From: JAJDTQ01 sp963422385
GTDB lineage: Bacteria; Desulfobacterota; Binatia; UBA9968; JAJDTQ01
NCBI GenBank assembly: GCA_963422385.1
Contig: OY729432.1
Span: 2,418,001 to 2,482,000 of the forward strand
Direction of reading: 5' to 3'
DNA length: 64,000 nucleotides
The translations under genes were made by a program, and so were the position numbers. Shown here piece by piece: positions 34,966 through 47,540 of this stretch. Each line of letters opens with the position of its first letter. Positions within the stretch are counted from its first letter, which is position 1. The notes beneath the pieces were generated by a model. The model searched no databases, had not been told where the DNA came from, and saw nothing but the letters and a program-made list of their open reading frames with translations.

Positions 34966-37781
34966 GCAAAGTGAGAGTGCATCAACTGGCCAGGCATCTG
35001 GAGATCGAGCCCAAGGATCTCATCGCCCAACTCGAAAAGATCAGGGTCCGCGGCAAGAAGCCTCAGAGCTCCCTCGAGGAATCGGAGATCGAGGCGGTCA
35101 AGGCGGCGATTGCAGCCACCGGGAAGCCAAAGGTCACGGTCGGTGAAGAACGGGTTGTGGTCGATCGCATGATCACCGCCGAAGACGAGGACATGGGCGA
35201 GGTGCAGGCGCACGAGAAGGTGGTGGAGCGCCGTGTCCGCGCCAACGTCATCCGGCGGCGCAAGAGCACGGTCGAATTGGTCACTCGCAAGCCGATTCAC
35301 CCGGTGGTGCCGGAGGAGCCGGAACCGCCGATCGAGGAACTCGCTCCTCAGGAAGCTACGCTTCCCGAGGAGCCTTCCGTCCAGGAGCTCACCGCCGGGA
35401 CGGCGGCGGTCGAGCAGGTCGAATCGCCGCCGGGATCGGCAGCGGAGGTGATCGCGTCGGCGGAAGCAACGGCGTCGGCTGCCGAATCGGAGGAGGCGGC
35501 CCCTGCCGAAGTTCAGGGGCAGGCGGAAGAACCGCGAAGCGAGGAACCGGCGCCCGAGGTTCCGGCGGGAGGGTCCGAGCCGGTGTCGCCGGCAGCGTCC
35601 GGGTCGGCCGCGAGCGATGCAAACGGCGCCACCACTCCCGCGCAGGAGACAACCGGCGAGGTACGACCTGCCGGTCCCCGAATCCTCGGCCGTATCGACT
35701 TGCACCGGAAGGCGACCCCTGCGCCCGCCAAGACTGCGACTCCGGGCGGCGCCGGAGAACGGACGGCGCGCGATGGCGGCCTGCAGCCGGCGGCAGCGGA
35801 GGGACAGGACAAGGCCGGCAAGGGGACCAAGGGCAAGAAACGGGTCATCCGGAAACAGGAAGTCATCGAGCTCAAGGAACGCGAATTTCGGTCGCCGCGG
35901 GGCCGTGTGCTCAGGAAGAAGCGCGCCTTGCCCGGCAAGGAGCAGAAGAAGACCGAGATCACGGTGCCGAAGGCCAGCAAGCGGATCGTTCGCATGGTCG
36001 ATGTCGTCACCGTGGGCGACATGGGCCGCTCCATGGGCGTCAAGGCGGGCGAGGTCATAAAGAAGCTCATGGGCCTTGGCATGATGGCCACCATCAACCA
36101 GGTGCTCGACTACGACACAGCAACGCTGGTGGCCAACGAGTTCGATTACCAGGTGGAGAACACGGCCTTCGACGTCGATATCGCGCTCCAGGATCAGCAT
36201 GAGGTCGTGGATCCGGAGGAAGCACTGGAGCAGAGACCCCCGGTCGTGACCATCATGGGACACGTGGACCATGGCAAGACGTCGTTGCTCGACGCCATCC
36301 GCAGCACGAATGTGACCGACGCGGAGGCCGGCGGCATTACCCAGCATATCGGCGCCTACCATGTCCGGCTGGCCGGCAGGGGGGTGACCTTCCTCGACAC
36401 ACCCGGACATGAAGCCTTCACGGCCATGCGGGCACGGGGCGCGAAGGTTACGGACATCGTGGTCCTGGTCGTGGCCGCGGATGACGGCGTCATGCCGCAG
36501 ACCATCGAGGCGGTGGATCACGCCCGCGAAGCGGCCGTGCCGATCATCGTGGCCGTGAACAAGATCGACCGCCCCGACGCGGATCCGGAACGGGTCCAGC
36601 GCGGTCTGGCCGACCATGGCCTGGTGCCCGAGGCGTGGGGCGGGGACACGATTTTCGTGCCGGTTTCCGCCGTGACCCGTGAAGGATTGCCCAACCTGCT
36701 GGAGATGCTGCTGCTACAGGCGGACCTGCTGGAGCTCAAGGCCAACCCGGACAAGCTGGCCCGGGGCGCCGTGGTGGAGGCCAAGCTGGAGCGCGGCCGC
36801 GGTCCGGTTTCCACCGTGCTGGTTCAGGAGGGGACGCTGAAGGTGGGGGATCCCATCTTTGCCGGGTCGCACCACGGCCGGGTACGGGCCATGATCGACG
36901 ATCAGGGCCGCAAGGTGGACATGGCGACGCCATCCATACCGGTGGAAATCCTGGGGCTTCAGGGAGTACCGCAAGCCGGCGAGGCGTTCTCCGCGCTCAC
37001 CGATGAGGGCAAGGCAAAGCAGATCGCCGAACACCGTGAGAATAAGCAACGGGAGGCCGAGCTGGCCAAGACCAGCAAGGTGTCGCTGGAAGAGTTCTAC
37101 GACCAGAGAAAGGCCAACGAGGTCAAGGAGTTGCGGGTGGTCGTGAAGGGCGACGTCCACGGCTCGGTGGAGGCTCTCAAGGACGCTGTCACCCATCTGT
37201 CCACGGACGACGTCAAGCTCAGGGTCATCCACGGCTTGGTGGGAGGCATCACGGAGAGCGACGTGTTGCTGGCCAGCGCCTCCAACGCCATCGTTATCGG
37301 TTTCAACGTCCGTCCCGAGCCCAAGGCCACGAGCCTGGCGACGCAGCACGATGTGGACCTGCGGCTTTACACCATCATCTATGAAGTCATCGACGACATC
37401 CGGTCGGCCATGGAAGGGCTCCTGGAGCCGGTGTTTCGCGAAGAGTTCCACGCCCGAATCCAGGTTCGGGAAGTCTTCAACATTCGCGGTGTCGGTACCA
37501 TCGCGGGCTGTTCCGTCACCGACGGCAAGATTCTGCGTTCGAGCAGGGTACGCCTGTTGCGGGATCAGGCAGTGGTGCACGAGGGCCGGCTGGCGAGCCT
37601 GAAGCGGTTCAAGGACGACGTGCGCGAGGTCGGCACAGGCTACGAGTGCGGCATTGCCCTCGACGGGTATCAGGACGTCAAGGTAGGCGACGTCATCGAA
37701 GGCTTCGAAAAGGTTCCCATCGCCCGGAGACACCCGCGCGCGGACGGCGGGGCCGCAATGCAGCTCTCGGCGGACCGGTAG
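34962..37781 (+). CDS. infB: Translation initiation factor IF-2
   Basis: 939 residues from the ATG at 34962. An IF2 N-terminal domain (MSKVRVHQLARHLEIEPKDL) is followed by a long Ala/Glu/Pro-rich linker (about 90-330), a second IF2 N region, and the GTPase core with GHVDHGKTSLLDAI (G1, near 432), DTPGHEAF (G3) and NKIDRPDADP (G4), then the EF-Tu-like and C-terminal fMet-tRNA-binding domains. It brings initiator tRNA to the 30S subunit. The linker is rich in short Ala/Glu repeats, likely variable among relatives. Confidence 0.97.
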   Translation: MSKVRVHQLARHLEIEPKDLIAQLEKIRVRGKKPQSSLEESEIEAVKAAIAATGKPKVTVGEERVVVDRMITAEDEDMGEVQAHEKVVERRVRANVIRRRKSTVELVTRKPIHPVVPEEPEPPIEELAPQEATLPEEPSVQELTAGTAAVEQVESPPGSAAEVIASAEATASAAESEEAAPAEVQGQAEEPRSEEPAPEVPAGGSEPVSPAASGSAASDANGATTPAQETTGEVRPAGPRILGRIDLHRKATPAPAKTATPGGAGERTARDGGLQPAAAEGQDKAGKGTKGKKRVIRKQEVIELKEREFRSPRGRVLRKKRALPGKEQKKTEITVPKASKRIVRMVDVVTVGDMGRSMGVKAGEVIKKLMGLGMMATINQVLDYDTATLVANEFDYQVENTAFDVDIALQDQHEVVDPEEALEQRPPVVTIMGHVDHGKTSLLDAIRSTNVTDAEAGGITQHIGAYHVRLAGRGVTFLDTPGHEAFTAMRARGAKVTDIVVLVVAADDGVMPQTIEAVDHAREAAVPIIVAVNKIDRPDADPERVQRGLADHGLVPEAWGGDTIFVPVSAVTREGLPNLLEMLLLQADLLELKANPDKLARGAVVEAKLERGRGPVSTVLVQEGTLKVGDPIFAGSHHGRVRAMIDDQGRKVDMATPSIPVEILGLQGVPQAGEAFSALTDEGKAKQIAEHRENKQREAELAKTSKVSLEEFYDQRKANEVKELRVVVKGDVHGSVEALKDAVTHLSTDDVKLRVIHGLVGGITESDVLLASASNAIVIGFNVRPEPKATSLATQHDVDLRLYTIIYEVIDDIRSAMEGLLEPVFREEFHARIQVREVFNIRGVGTIAGCSVTDGKILRSSRVRLLRDQAVVHEGRLASLKRFKDDVREVGTGYECGIALDGYQDVKVGDVIEGFEKVPIARRHPRADGGAAMQLSADR

Positions 37782-37789
37782 CCCTCCCT

Positions 37790-37942
37790 CCCTTCGACTT
37801 CGCTCGGCTGCGCCTCGCTACGCTCAGGGCCGACGGGGAGAATGGGGGTCCCAACCGTTCGCCCCGAGCATGTTCAGGGTCCCACAATGCCAATGGCAGC
37901 AACTGTCATGAAACCCCGTTCGCCCCGAGCGAAGTCGAAGGG
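37790..37942. repeat. Fold-back intergenic element with 16-bp inverted ends
   Basis: CCCTTCGACTTCGCTC at 37790-37805 is mirrored exactly by GAGCGAAGTCGAAGGG at 37927-37942. Inside are two further related pieces with GTTCGCCCCGAGC. It fills the gap between infB and the DUF503 gene and does not disrupt either. Dispersed repeats with CTTCGACTTCGCTC are common in bacterial genomes. Confidence 0.8.
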
Positions 37943-37956
37943 CGCTCAGGACAGAC

Positions 37957-38244
37957 ATGGTAGTCGGCGTTCTCAAGATCGCGTTGGTCCTGCCGGAGAA
38001 TCACTCTCTCAAGGGGAAACGGTCGGTCCTGCTGAAGATCCGGTCCCGGGTTTCCAATCGGTTCAATATCTCGGTAACGGAGTGCGGTGACCAGGACCTG
38101 TGGCAGCGGGCGTTGCTCGGGTTCGGGGTCGTGGGCAGCAACGCCCGAATCGTCGAGGCCACGCTGTGGCAGGTGGTCGAGTTCGTGGACCGGTTGGGTC
38201 TGGCGGAACTCGGCAAGTCGGACATCCGGATCCTGCATGAATAG
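37957..38244 (+). CDS. ylxP: DUF503 (YlxP-like) protein
   Basis: 95 residues, complete. It matches DUF503, a ferredoxin-like fold: MVVGVLKIALVLPENHSLK, then GKRSVLLKIRSRVSNRFNIS. It sits between infB and rbfA, its usual place in many bacteria; function unproven, though a ribosome-related role is suggested by context. Confidence 0.92.
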   Translation: MVVGVLKIALVLPENHSLKGKRSVLLKIRSRVSNRFNISVTECGDQDLWQRALLGFGVVGSNARIVEATLWQVVEFVDRLGLAELGKSDIRILHE

Positions 38245-38283
38245 GCACCGCGGCACACCCCGCGGATGTGTGGGACGACAGGT

Positions 38284-38312
38284 GCACGGGCGGGTTTACA
38301 ACCCGTCCGTGT
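38284..38312. repeat. Palindromic intergenic repeat (copy 4)
   Basis: GCACGGGCGGGTTT, two bases, then AACCCGTCCGTGT. Imperfect arms. It lies between the DUF503 gene and rbfA. Confidence 0.8.
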
Positions 38313-38369
38313 CCGATGACGCACCAGGAGTGCGGTCAGGCGTCCGGGCGCGGGACGGACGGAGATTGT

Positions 38370-38735
38370 TTGAAGAATCGTCAGAGAACAGGCAACGCTC
38401 GCTCGCAGCGGGTCGGCGACTTGTTGATCGAGTTCGTTTCCCGGCTGCTGGCGAGCACGCTGGATGACTCACGGATTCGCGCGGTGACGCTGACGGCGGT
38501 GGAGGTCCGACCCGATCTCAAGCACGCCAGGATCTACTTCACGGTGCGGGACGGCGAATCGCAAAAGGAGGAAGCCCTCCTGGGCCTGCGCGGAGCCACG
38601 GGTTTCATCCGTGGCCGGATCGCTGGCGAGCTCAAGCTTCGTTTCGTCCCGGCCATCGAGTTCGTCTACGACCAGGCCTCCGACCAGGCTCGGCGCATCG
38701 AAGACCTCCTCAAGGCGGTCGGACCGAAGAAGTGA
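38370..38735 (+). CDS. rbfA: Ribosome-binding factor A
   Basis: 121 residues from a TTG at 38370, preceded by GGAG; this gives the family-typical start MKNRQRTGNARSQRVGDLL. An upstream frame start (38268) would add residues that run through an intergenic palindrome and is rejected. The KH-like fold is visible in VEVRPDLKHARIYFTV and LKLRFVPAIEFVYDQ. RbfA acts in late 16S rRNA processing. The stop overlaps the first possible truB start. Confidence 0.92.
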   Translation: MKNRQRTGNARSQRVGDLLIEFVSRLLASTLDDSRIRAVTLTAVEVRPDLKHARIYFTVRDGESQKEEALLGLRGATGFIRGRIAGELKLRFVPAIEFVYDQASDQARRIEDLLKAVGPKK

Positions 38736-38746
38736 GGCAGGACGCT

Positions 38747-39652
38747 ATGCATCTCGACAAGAGCGGCATCCTGCTGGTGGACAAGCCGGAAGGTCCGTCC
38801 TCGGCGCGGGTCGTGGCCACCGCGAAACGGCTCACCGGCGCGCGGAAGGTCGGCCACCTCGGCACCCTGGACCCGTTCGCTTCCGGTCTTTTGCCGCTGG
38901 CGGTCAACGAGGGGACCAAGATCGCGCAGTATTTCCTCGACGCGGACAAGGGCTATACCGGGGTGATGACGCTGGGGGCGGAGACCGACACCCAGGACCG
39001 CACCGGCAAGTTGCTGTTCCAGCGCCACCCGCCGCTTCTGGGCCGGCGGGAGATCGAGTCCCTGCGTCGCGAATTCAGTGGTTGTCTCCAACAGGTGCCG
39101 CCGATGTACTCGGCGCTCAGGAAGGACGGCTCCCGGCTCTACGAGTTGGCGCGCAAGGGGATGGAGGTGGGGCGGGAGGCCCGCCCCGTCCGGGTCGAGA
39201 TCAACCGGCTGGAGCAGGTGGGCCCCGCCAGGTTGGAGTTCGAGCTGACCTGTTCCAAGGGGACCTATGTAAGGACTCTGGCGGTGGATATTGGCCGGTC
39301 GTTGGGTTGCGGGGCCTACCTCAGCCGTCTTCGCCGCGTAGCGTCCGGTCCGTTTCGGATCGCGGCCGCCGTGGCCCTGGATGATCTCGGAGGGCTTGAG
39401 GACGTCGATACGGTTCCGCTGGTGTCGTTGAACGATGCCCTGAGCCACCTGAGTTGTGCGGCTCTCGGCGCCGATGCGGTGGACCGGCTCAGACGGGGCC
39501 TGCAGAATTCCCTGCTGGCGCTCGACGAGCCCGCGGCCGCCGACACGACCCGCCGGGTGGTGGGTCCGGACGGTGATCTGGTGGCGCTGATAAGGTGGGA
39601 GAAGGCCGCGGAGGCATGGCGGATCCTGCGGGTTTTCAACCGCCCCCGGTGA
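38747..39652 (+). CDS. truB: tRNA pseudouridine-55 synthase
   Basis: 301 residues from the ATG at 38747 (AGGCAGGA upstream); a GTG at 38732 overlapping the rbfA stop is possible. The catalytic D42 is in GHLGTLDPFASGLLPL. Also visible are the QVPPMYSALRKDGSRLYELA segment and TCSKGTYVRTLAVDIG. TruB isomerises U55 of the tRNA T-loop. The C-terminal region (about 230-300) forms a PUA-like domain. Part of the nusA-infB-rbfA-truB-rpsO-pnp block. Confidence 0.95.
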   Translation: MHLDKSGILLVDKPEGPSSARVVATAKRLTGARKVGHLGTLDPFASGLLPLAVNEGTKIAQYFLDADKGYTGVMTLGAETDTQDRTGKLLFQRHPPLLGRREIESLRREFSGCLQQVPPMYSALRKDGSRLYELARKGMEVGREARPVRVEINRLEQVGPARLEFELTCSKGTYVRTLAVDIGRSLGCGAYLSRLRRVASGPFRIAAAVALDDLGGLEDVDTVPLVSLNDALSHLSCAALGADAVDRLRRGLQNSLLALDEPAAADTTRRVVGPDGDLVALIRWEKAAEAWRILRVFNRPR

Positions 39653-39726
39653 GCTTTACACGCGCGGGACCCGTATGCTACAAACCATGTGAAATACTGG
39701 AAAAAGGGAGAAAGAAAAGGGTACAG

Positions 39727-39996
39727 ATGGAATCAGCTCGGGAGCAGACCAGCGAGACGATCAGGAAATTCGGACTTCACGACTCGGACACCGGTTCGCC
39801 TGAGGTGCAGGTTGCCATTCACAGCCACCGCATCGTTTACCTGACGGAGCATCTGAGAACTCACAAAAAGGACCATCACACGCGGATGGGCCTGCTCAAG
39901 CTCGTCGGAAAAAGGCGGCGTCTTCTGGATTATCTCAAGAAAAGGGACGTCCAGAGGTATCAGAATTTGATCCAGCGGCTGGGTATACGCCGATAG
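39727..39996 (+). CDS. rpsO: 30S ribosomal protein S15
   Basis: 89 residues, the usual S15 size. Four-helix protein with FGLHDSDTGSPEVQVA, HLRTHKKDHHTRMGLL and KRRRLLDYLKKRDVQRY, which contact 16S rRNA helix 22. AGAAAAGGG lies before the ATG at 39727. It stands between truB and pnp, the usual order. Confidence 0.97.
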   Translation: MESAREQTSETIRKFGLHDSDTGSPEVQVAIHSHRIVYLTEHLRTHKKDHHTRMGLLKLVGKRRRLLDYLKKRDVQRYQNLIQRLGIRR

Positions 39997-40065
39997 ATAC
40001 CCCAGCCACTGGTGTCCCTTCCCGCGTTCTTCTCTTCAGCCTCCACTACCCTCGAGGGTACATAT

Positions 40066-42156
<2,091 letters not shown>

Positions 42157-42216
42157 CAGGGGTGGGGGCGGGTTTCGCGCCTGCCCATGCCCGAATCGCG
42201 ACCTGGTCGGGTCATG

Positions 42217-42245
42217 TGGGGGCGGGTTTCAAACCCGCCCGTGTC
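42217..42245. repeat. Palindromic intergenic repeat (copy 5)
   Basis: GGGGGCGGGTTT followed by C and AAACCCGCCC. A degenerate second piece (GGGGGCGGGTTTCGCGCC) lies at about 42164-42181, so two copies may sit in tandem in the 127-base gap between pnp and the protease gene. Confidence 0.85.
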
Positions 42246-42283
42246 CGGGGTTACGTCCGGGACGCTACAACTTTCTCCCTGCA

Positions 42284-43579
42284 ATGTTTGAAAAAACCCT
42301 GCTGGACAACGGCATCAGGATTCTGACGGAGCAGCGCTCCGGTACCCGGGCGGTCAGTCTCGGTATCTGGGTGGAGAACGGCTCCCGTCACGAGGAGCGC
42401 CGGCAGGGCGGACTGTCGCACTTCGTCGAGCACCTGCTCTTCAAGGGGACGGAGAGGCGTAGCCCCCAAAAGATCGCCGAGGAGATGGATTCCGTCGGCG
42501 GCGTCATCAACGCCTTCACCGGCAAGGAATCCACCTGTTACTATGCCAAGGTCGTAGACGAGCACCTGCTGCTGGCCACCGACGTCCTGCGGGACATCTT
42601 TCTCAACTCGGTGTTCGACCCGGACGAGATCGAGCGCGAGCGCACCGTGATACTCCAGGAGATCGCCTCGGCGGACGAAAACCCCGAGGACTTCGTCCAC
42701 GAACTGTTCAGCCTCGACTACTTTGGCGACCACGCGCTGGGCCGGCCGATTTGCGGGGAAGCGGAAGACGTAAGCGGGTTCACCCGGGACGATCTGGTCC
42801 GGTTCGTGGCTGATCGCTACCTGCCGGGCCGGGTGATCATCGCCGGAGCGGGCAACCTTTCCCACGCCGAGCTCGTAGACGCGGTGGCCGGAGATTTCAG
42901 CGCTGTCCCTTCCCGGACCCTGGAGGATGCCTGCGTGCCCCCGGAGGTTGGCCGCGGCCTGCATCTCCACCCGAGAAAGCTGGGACAGGTGCACGTCTGC
43001 CTGGGCGTGCCCGGGTTGCCCCACGGCGACCGCCGGCACTATGTGGCCCATGTTCTCAATACGCTCCTGGGCGGCGGCATGAGCTCGCGTCTGTTCCAGG
43101 AGATACGCGAGCGGCGGGGCAAGGCCTATTCGGTGTATTCTTTTCTGTCTTCGTACCGGGACGTGGGCTACCTTGGCGTCTATGTCGGCACCAAGGCGGA
43201 ATGGACCCGGGAGGTCATCGATCTCGCGGTCGAGGAAATGTTCAAGGTAGCCGAGGGCAAGGTGACCGAGGATGAGCTTGCGCGAGCCCGGAATCAACTC
43301 ATCGGGAATACCTTGCTGGGGCTGGAGTCCGCCGACTCCTGGATGAGCCACATGACCCGAAGCGAGATGCACCACGGCAGGCAGGTGTCGCTGGACGAAA
43401 TCGCCCAAGGCGTCCGCGACGTCTCTCTCGACGCCCTCACGGCGTTGGCTCGCGAATTGTTTTTGGCTGAAACCATGACCGCAACCGTGCTCGGCGACCT
43501 CGACGGACACAGCGTCGAGGGGCTGCGGTTCGGCGGAGGCGCGCCCGAGACGGTCGCCGGGCGCGCAATCGATTCCTGA
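42284..43579 (+). CDS. M16 family zinc metalloprotease
   Basis: 431 residues. The inverted zinc motif HxxEH is HFVEH (H46, E49, H50), with the third ligand Glu expected in the ENPEDFVHELFS region near 125-137. The C-terminal domain carries LLGGGMSSRLFQEIRERRGKAYSV, the substrate-holding R/Y segment of M16 enzymes. This is the single-chain bacterial form often found between pnp and dut. No signal peptide, so cytoplasmic peptide processing is likely. Confidence 0.93.
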   Translation: MFEKTLLDNGIRILTEQRSGTRAVSLGIWVENGSRHEERRQGGLSHFVEHLLFKGTERRSPQKIAEEMDSVGGVINAFTGKESTCYYAKVVDEHLLLATDVLRDIFLNSVFDPDEIERERTVILQEIASADENPEDFVHELFSLDYFGDHALGRPICGEAEDVSGFTRDDLVRFVADRYLPGRVIIAGAGNLSHAELVDAVAGDFSAVPSRTLEDACVPPEVGRGLHLHPRKLGQVHVCLGVPGLPHGDRRHYVAHVLNTLLGGGMSSRLFQEIRERRGKAYSVYSFLSSYRDVGYLGVYVGTKAEWTREVIDLAVEEMFKVAEGKVTEDELARARNQLIGNTLLGLESADSWMSHMTRSEMHHGRQVSLDEIAQGVRDVSLDALTALARELFLAETMTATVLGDLDGHSVEGLRFGGGAPETVAGRAIDS

Positions 43580-43634
43580 TCGCGCGGACGGGCTCCCGGC
43601 AGCTTGCCGGATTGGCCGGCGGATTCGAAGCATT

Positions 43635-43666
43635 GCACGGGCTGGTGTCAAACCCGCCCGTGTCCG
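43635..43666. repeat. Palindromic intergenic repeat (copy 6, degenerate)
   Basis: GCACGGGCTGGTGTCAAACC followed by CGCCCGTGTCCG. The right arm is intact, the left arm has changes. It lies between the protease gene and dut. Confidence 0.75.
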
Positions 43667-43708
43667 CACCCGCAGAGGAGAACCACTCGGGCGAGGAAAC
43701 GGCCCTCG

Positions 43709-44206
43709 ATGTTCATGGCCGAAGTCAAGGTCCGGATCAAGCGGATGCGGCACGGCAAGTCCGCCGTTCCACTGCCCCGCTACATGACCGAGGGCTCGGC
43801 GGGACTGGATCTGGCCGCCGCGGTGGAGCATGCAGTGGTGCTGGCGCCGCTGGAGCGGGCGCTCGTACCCGCCGGATTCGCCTTGGCGCTGCCCGCGGGT
43901 TTCGAAGCCCAGATCCGTCCACGGAGCGGCCTTGCCCTGAAGCACGGCGTAACCCTGGTGAACGGCCCCGGCACCATCGACGCGGACTACCGGGGGGAGG
44001 TTCAACTGGCTATCATCAACCTGGGCGCGGAACCGGTGACCATTCGTCACGGGGATCGAATAGCCCAAATGGTGGTTCAGCGCGTCTCCCGGGTGAGTTG
44101 GGAAGAAGTGGACGAGCTTCCGGCGTCGGTGCGCGACGCGGGCGGCTTCGGCCACACCGGCGCCGAGGGGACACAAACCCCGGACGACGAATCGACGACG
44201 TCTTGA
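43709..44206 (+). CDS. dut: Deoxyuridine 5'-triphosphate nucleotidohydrolase
   Basis: 165 residues from the ATG at 43709 (or 43715). All five trimeric dUTPase motifs can be followed: GSAGLDLAAA (I), RPRSGLALKHG (II), NGPGTIDADYRGEV (III), RIAQMV (IV) and the flexible C-terminal GGFGHTGAEG (V). It hydrolyses dUTP to dUMP, preventing uracil incorporation. A weak GAGGAAA ribosome site is 10 bases upstream. The upstream frame to 43604 crosses a repeat and is rejected. Confidence 0.94.
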   Translation: MFMAEVKVRIKRMRHGKSAVPLPRYMTEGSAGLDLAAAVEHAVVLAPLERALVPAGFALALPAGFEAQIRPRSGLALKHGVTLVNGPGTIDADYRGEVQLAIINLGAEPVTIRHGDRIAQMVVQRVSRVSWEEVDELPASVRDAGGFGHTGAEGTQTPDDESTTS

Positions 44207-44256
44207 CGCAGCGTCGGGTGCGCGCGTATCCCGTGGCGTAACCCTCCGGAAGCGAG

Positions 44257-45576
<1,320 letters not shown>

Positions 45577-45781
45577 CGAGAGGCGGGGAAAGGGAGGCCA
45601 TTTGTGGGCGGATTCGAGGAGAATATCGGGAATATCTGACGAAAATCCAACCGCGAACGGATCCATTTCCCTGCCTTGCAGTAGATTCCTGCTTTACTCG
45701 GTCAGGCTCCTGGGAGCCTGTACCGGCGGCTTCGCGGAAACGATGTCAATGCGCGCCGAGGACGCGCACACGAGGAGAGCC

Positions 45782-46489
45782 ATGGAAAAGCGTGAATTCA
45801 TGTACGAGGGCAAGGCGAAGAAACTCTACGCCACCGACGATCCCGCCAGGATGATCCAGTATTTCAAGGACGATGCCAGCGCCTTCAACAAGAAGAAGCT
45901 CGGCACCGTCACCTCCAAGGGGATCGTCAACAACGCCATCTCCGAAGTGCTGTTCAAGCACCTGGAAGCCAACGGCGTGCCGACGCATTTCCTGGAGCGC
46001 ATCAACGACAGGGAGATGCTGGTCCATCATCTGGACATGCTTCCCATCGAGGTCATCATCCGGAACATTGTGGCCGGCAGCATGGCCAAGCGGCTGGGTC
46101 TGGAGGAGGGCCGGGCGTTGAGCATGCCGATCCTCGAATTCTGCTACAAGTGCGACGAGCTCGACGATCCGATCATCAACGACTACCACATCCTCGCCCT
46201 GGGCTACGCCGGCGCCGACGAGTTGGAGGAGGTCAAGCGTCTTTCCTTTCGCACCAACGAAGTGATGACGGCGTTCTTCGACGAGCGGGATCTGATCCTG
46301 GTGGACTTCAAGCTCGAGTTCGGGAAGCGCGACGGTCAGGTCGTCCTGGCCGACGAGATCTGTCCCGACACCTGCCGGTTCTGGCAGAAGGGTTCCCTCG
46401 AGAAGATGGACAAGGACCGGTTCCGCCGGGACCTGGGCGGCGTGGAGGAGGCCTACCGGGAGGTCTGCCGCCGGGTGACCGGCGCGTAA
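45782..46489 (+). CDS. purC: SAICAR synthetase
   Basis: 235 residues from the ATG at 45782 (GAGGAG 6 bases upstream). ATP-dependent ligation of aspartate to CAIR. Motifs: MYEGKAKKLYATDDP at the N-terminus, VEV/IRNIVAGSMAKRLG near 97-112, and LVDFKLEFGKRDGQVVLADE near 178. The 205-base gap before it contains no obvious gene. Confidence 0.96.
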   Translation: MEKREFMYEGKAKKLYATDDPARMIQYFKDDASAFNKKKLGTVTSKGIVNNAISEVLFKHLEANGVPTHFLERINDREMLVHHLDMLPIEVIIRNIVAGSMAKRLGLEEGRALSMPILEFCYKCDELDDPIINDYHILALGYAGADELEEVKRLSFRTNEVMTAFFDERDLILVDFKLEFGKRDGQVVLADEICPDTCRFWQKGSLEKMDKDRFRRDLGGVEEAYREVCRRVTGA

Positions 46490-46520
46490 GGTAGTACGGT
46501 CCGGTACCCGACCCCATAAC

Positions 46521-46560
46521 CGTCATTCCTGCGCGAGCGGGAATCCAGGGGGTGGGGCCC
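46521..46560. repeat. Intergenic repeat GCGCGAGCGGGAATCCAGG
   Basis: CGTCATTCCTGCGCGAGCGG then GAATCCAGGGGGTGGGG. It resembles the copy at 12540-12580, including the GGGGTGGGG tail. It lies between purC and purS. Confidence 0.75.
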
Positions 46561-46579
46561 GTGGACGGAACACCGAACC

Positions 46580-46831
46580 ATGCTCGTCAAAATCTTCGTA
46601 ACCCTGAAGGAGGGCGTACTGGATCCACAGGGCAAAGCCGTCCGGAACTCGCTGCACAGCCTCGGGTTCGGCGCGGTGCAGGAAGTGCGCGTGGGCAAGT
46701 ACCTGGAGCTTCACCTGGACGTGCCCGCGGCGGAGGACGCGGAGCAGCAGGCCCGCCACATGTGCCGGAAGCTCCTGGCCAACCCCGTCATCGAAGACTA
46801 TCGCTTCGAGATCGCGGAAATCGCGGAATAG
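46580..46831 (+). CDS. purS: FGAM synthase, PurS subunit
   Basis: 83 residues. Small alpha/beta dimer that bridges PurQ and PurL: KIFVTLKEGVLDPQGKAVR at the N-terminus and VRVGKYLELHLDVP in the middle are typical. It lies directly upstream of purQ and purL, forming the three-part FGAM synthase. Confidence 0.94.
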   Translation: MLVKIFVTLKEGVLDPQGKAVRNSLHSLGFGAVQEVRVGKYLELHLDVPAAEDAEQQARHMCRKLLANPVIEDYRFEIAEIAE

Positions 46832-46835
46832 CGGC

Positions 46836-47540
46836 ATGCGTTGGGGGGTGGCAATCTTTCCCGGCTCCTGCGATGACGACGACGTCGTCCACTGCCTGCG
46901 CAACGTGCTCGGACAGGACGTTCGCACCCTGTGGCACAAGGACCCGTTCCCCGGCGGCTGCGACGGCGTGGTCCTGCCCGGCGGCTTCTCCTACGGAGAC
47001 TACCTGCGAGCCGGGGCCGTAGCCCGGTTCGCGCCGGTCATGCAGGGCATCGTCGAGTTCGCCGAGTCGGGCGGGCTGGTGCTCGGTATCTGCAACGGTT
47101 TTCAGATCCTGTGCGAATCCGGGTTGCTGCCCGGGACGTTGACCCGCAACGCTTCCCTGCGGTTCGTGTGCCGGCGGGTGTTTCTACGGGTCGAGGACAA
47201 CCGCTCCCCGTTCACCCGTCTGGCGCGACCCGGCGAGTTGCTGGAAATGCCGGTGAAGCACGGCGAAGGGCGCTACTACGCCGACGCCGCAACACTCAAG
47301 GAACTCGACGACAACGGACAGGTGCTGCTGCGCTACGCGGATACGGAGGGCCGGATCCGTGACGAGGCCAATCCCAACGGCTCGGTGGGCGGCATCGCCG
47401 GGGTCTGCAACCTCGAGCGCAACGTGTTCGGTCTGATGCCGCATCCCGAGGACGCCACCGAGGCCGTGCTCGGAGACGTGAGCGGCCTCAAGATCTTCTC
47501 GTCCATGGTCGCCTGGATCCGGCGCGGGAGCGGCGCGTGA
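46836..47540 (+). CDS. purQ: FGAM synthase, PurQ glutaminase subunit
   Basis: 234 residues, class I glutamine amidotransferase. The nucleophile Cys is in LVLGICNGFQILCESG near residue 88, and the His-Glu pair in GLMPHPEDATEAVLG near 206. PGGFSYGDYLRAGA lies near 48-61. It supplies ammonia to PurL. It starts 4 bases after purS, and purL overlaps its end. Confidence 0.95.
   Translation: MRWGVAIFPGSCDDDDVVHCLRNVLGQDVRTLWHKDPFPGGCDGVVLPGGFSYGDYLRAGAVARFAPVMQGIVEFAESGGLVLGICNGFQILCESGLLPGTLTRNASLRFVCRRVFLRVEDNRSPFTRLARPGELLEMPVKHGEGRYYADAATLKELDDNGQVLLRYADTEGRIRDEANPNGSVGGIAGVCNLERNVFGLMPHPEDATEAVLGDVSGLKIFSSMVAWIRRGSGA

Noticed and set aside
34947..36617. A 556-codon minus-strand frame opposite infB
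   Set aside because: Antisense of the low-complexity IF-2 linker and GTPase region; no coding evidence.
38268..38369. Longer N-terminus for RbfA
   Set aside because: It would translate through an intergenic palindrome, and the TTG at 38370 with GGAG gives the normal RbfA start.
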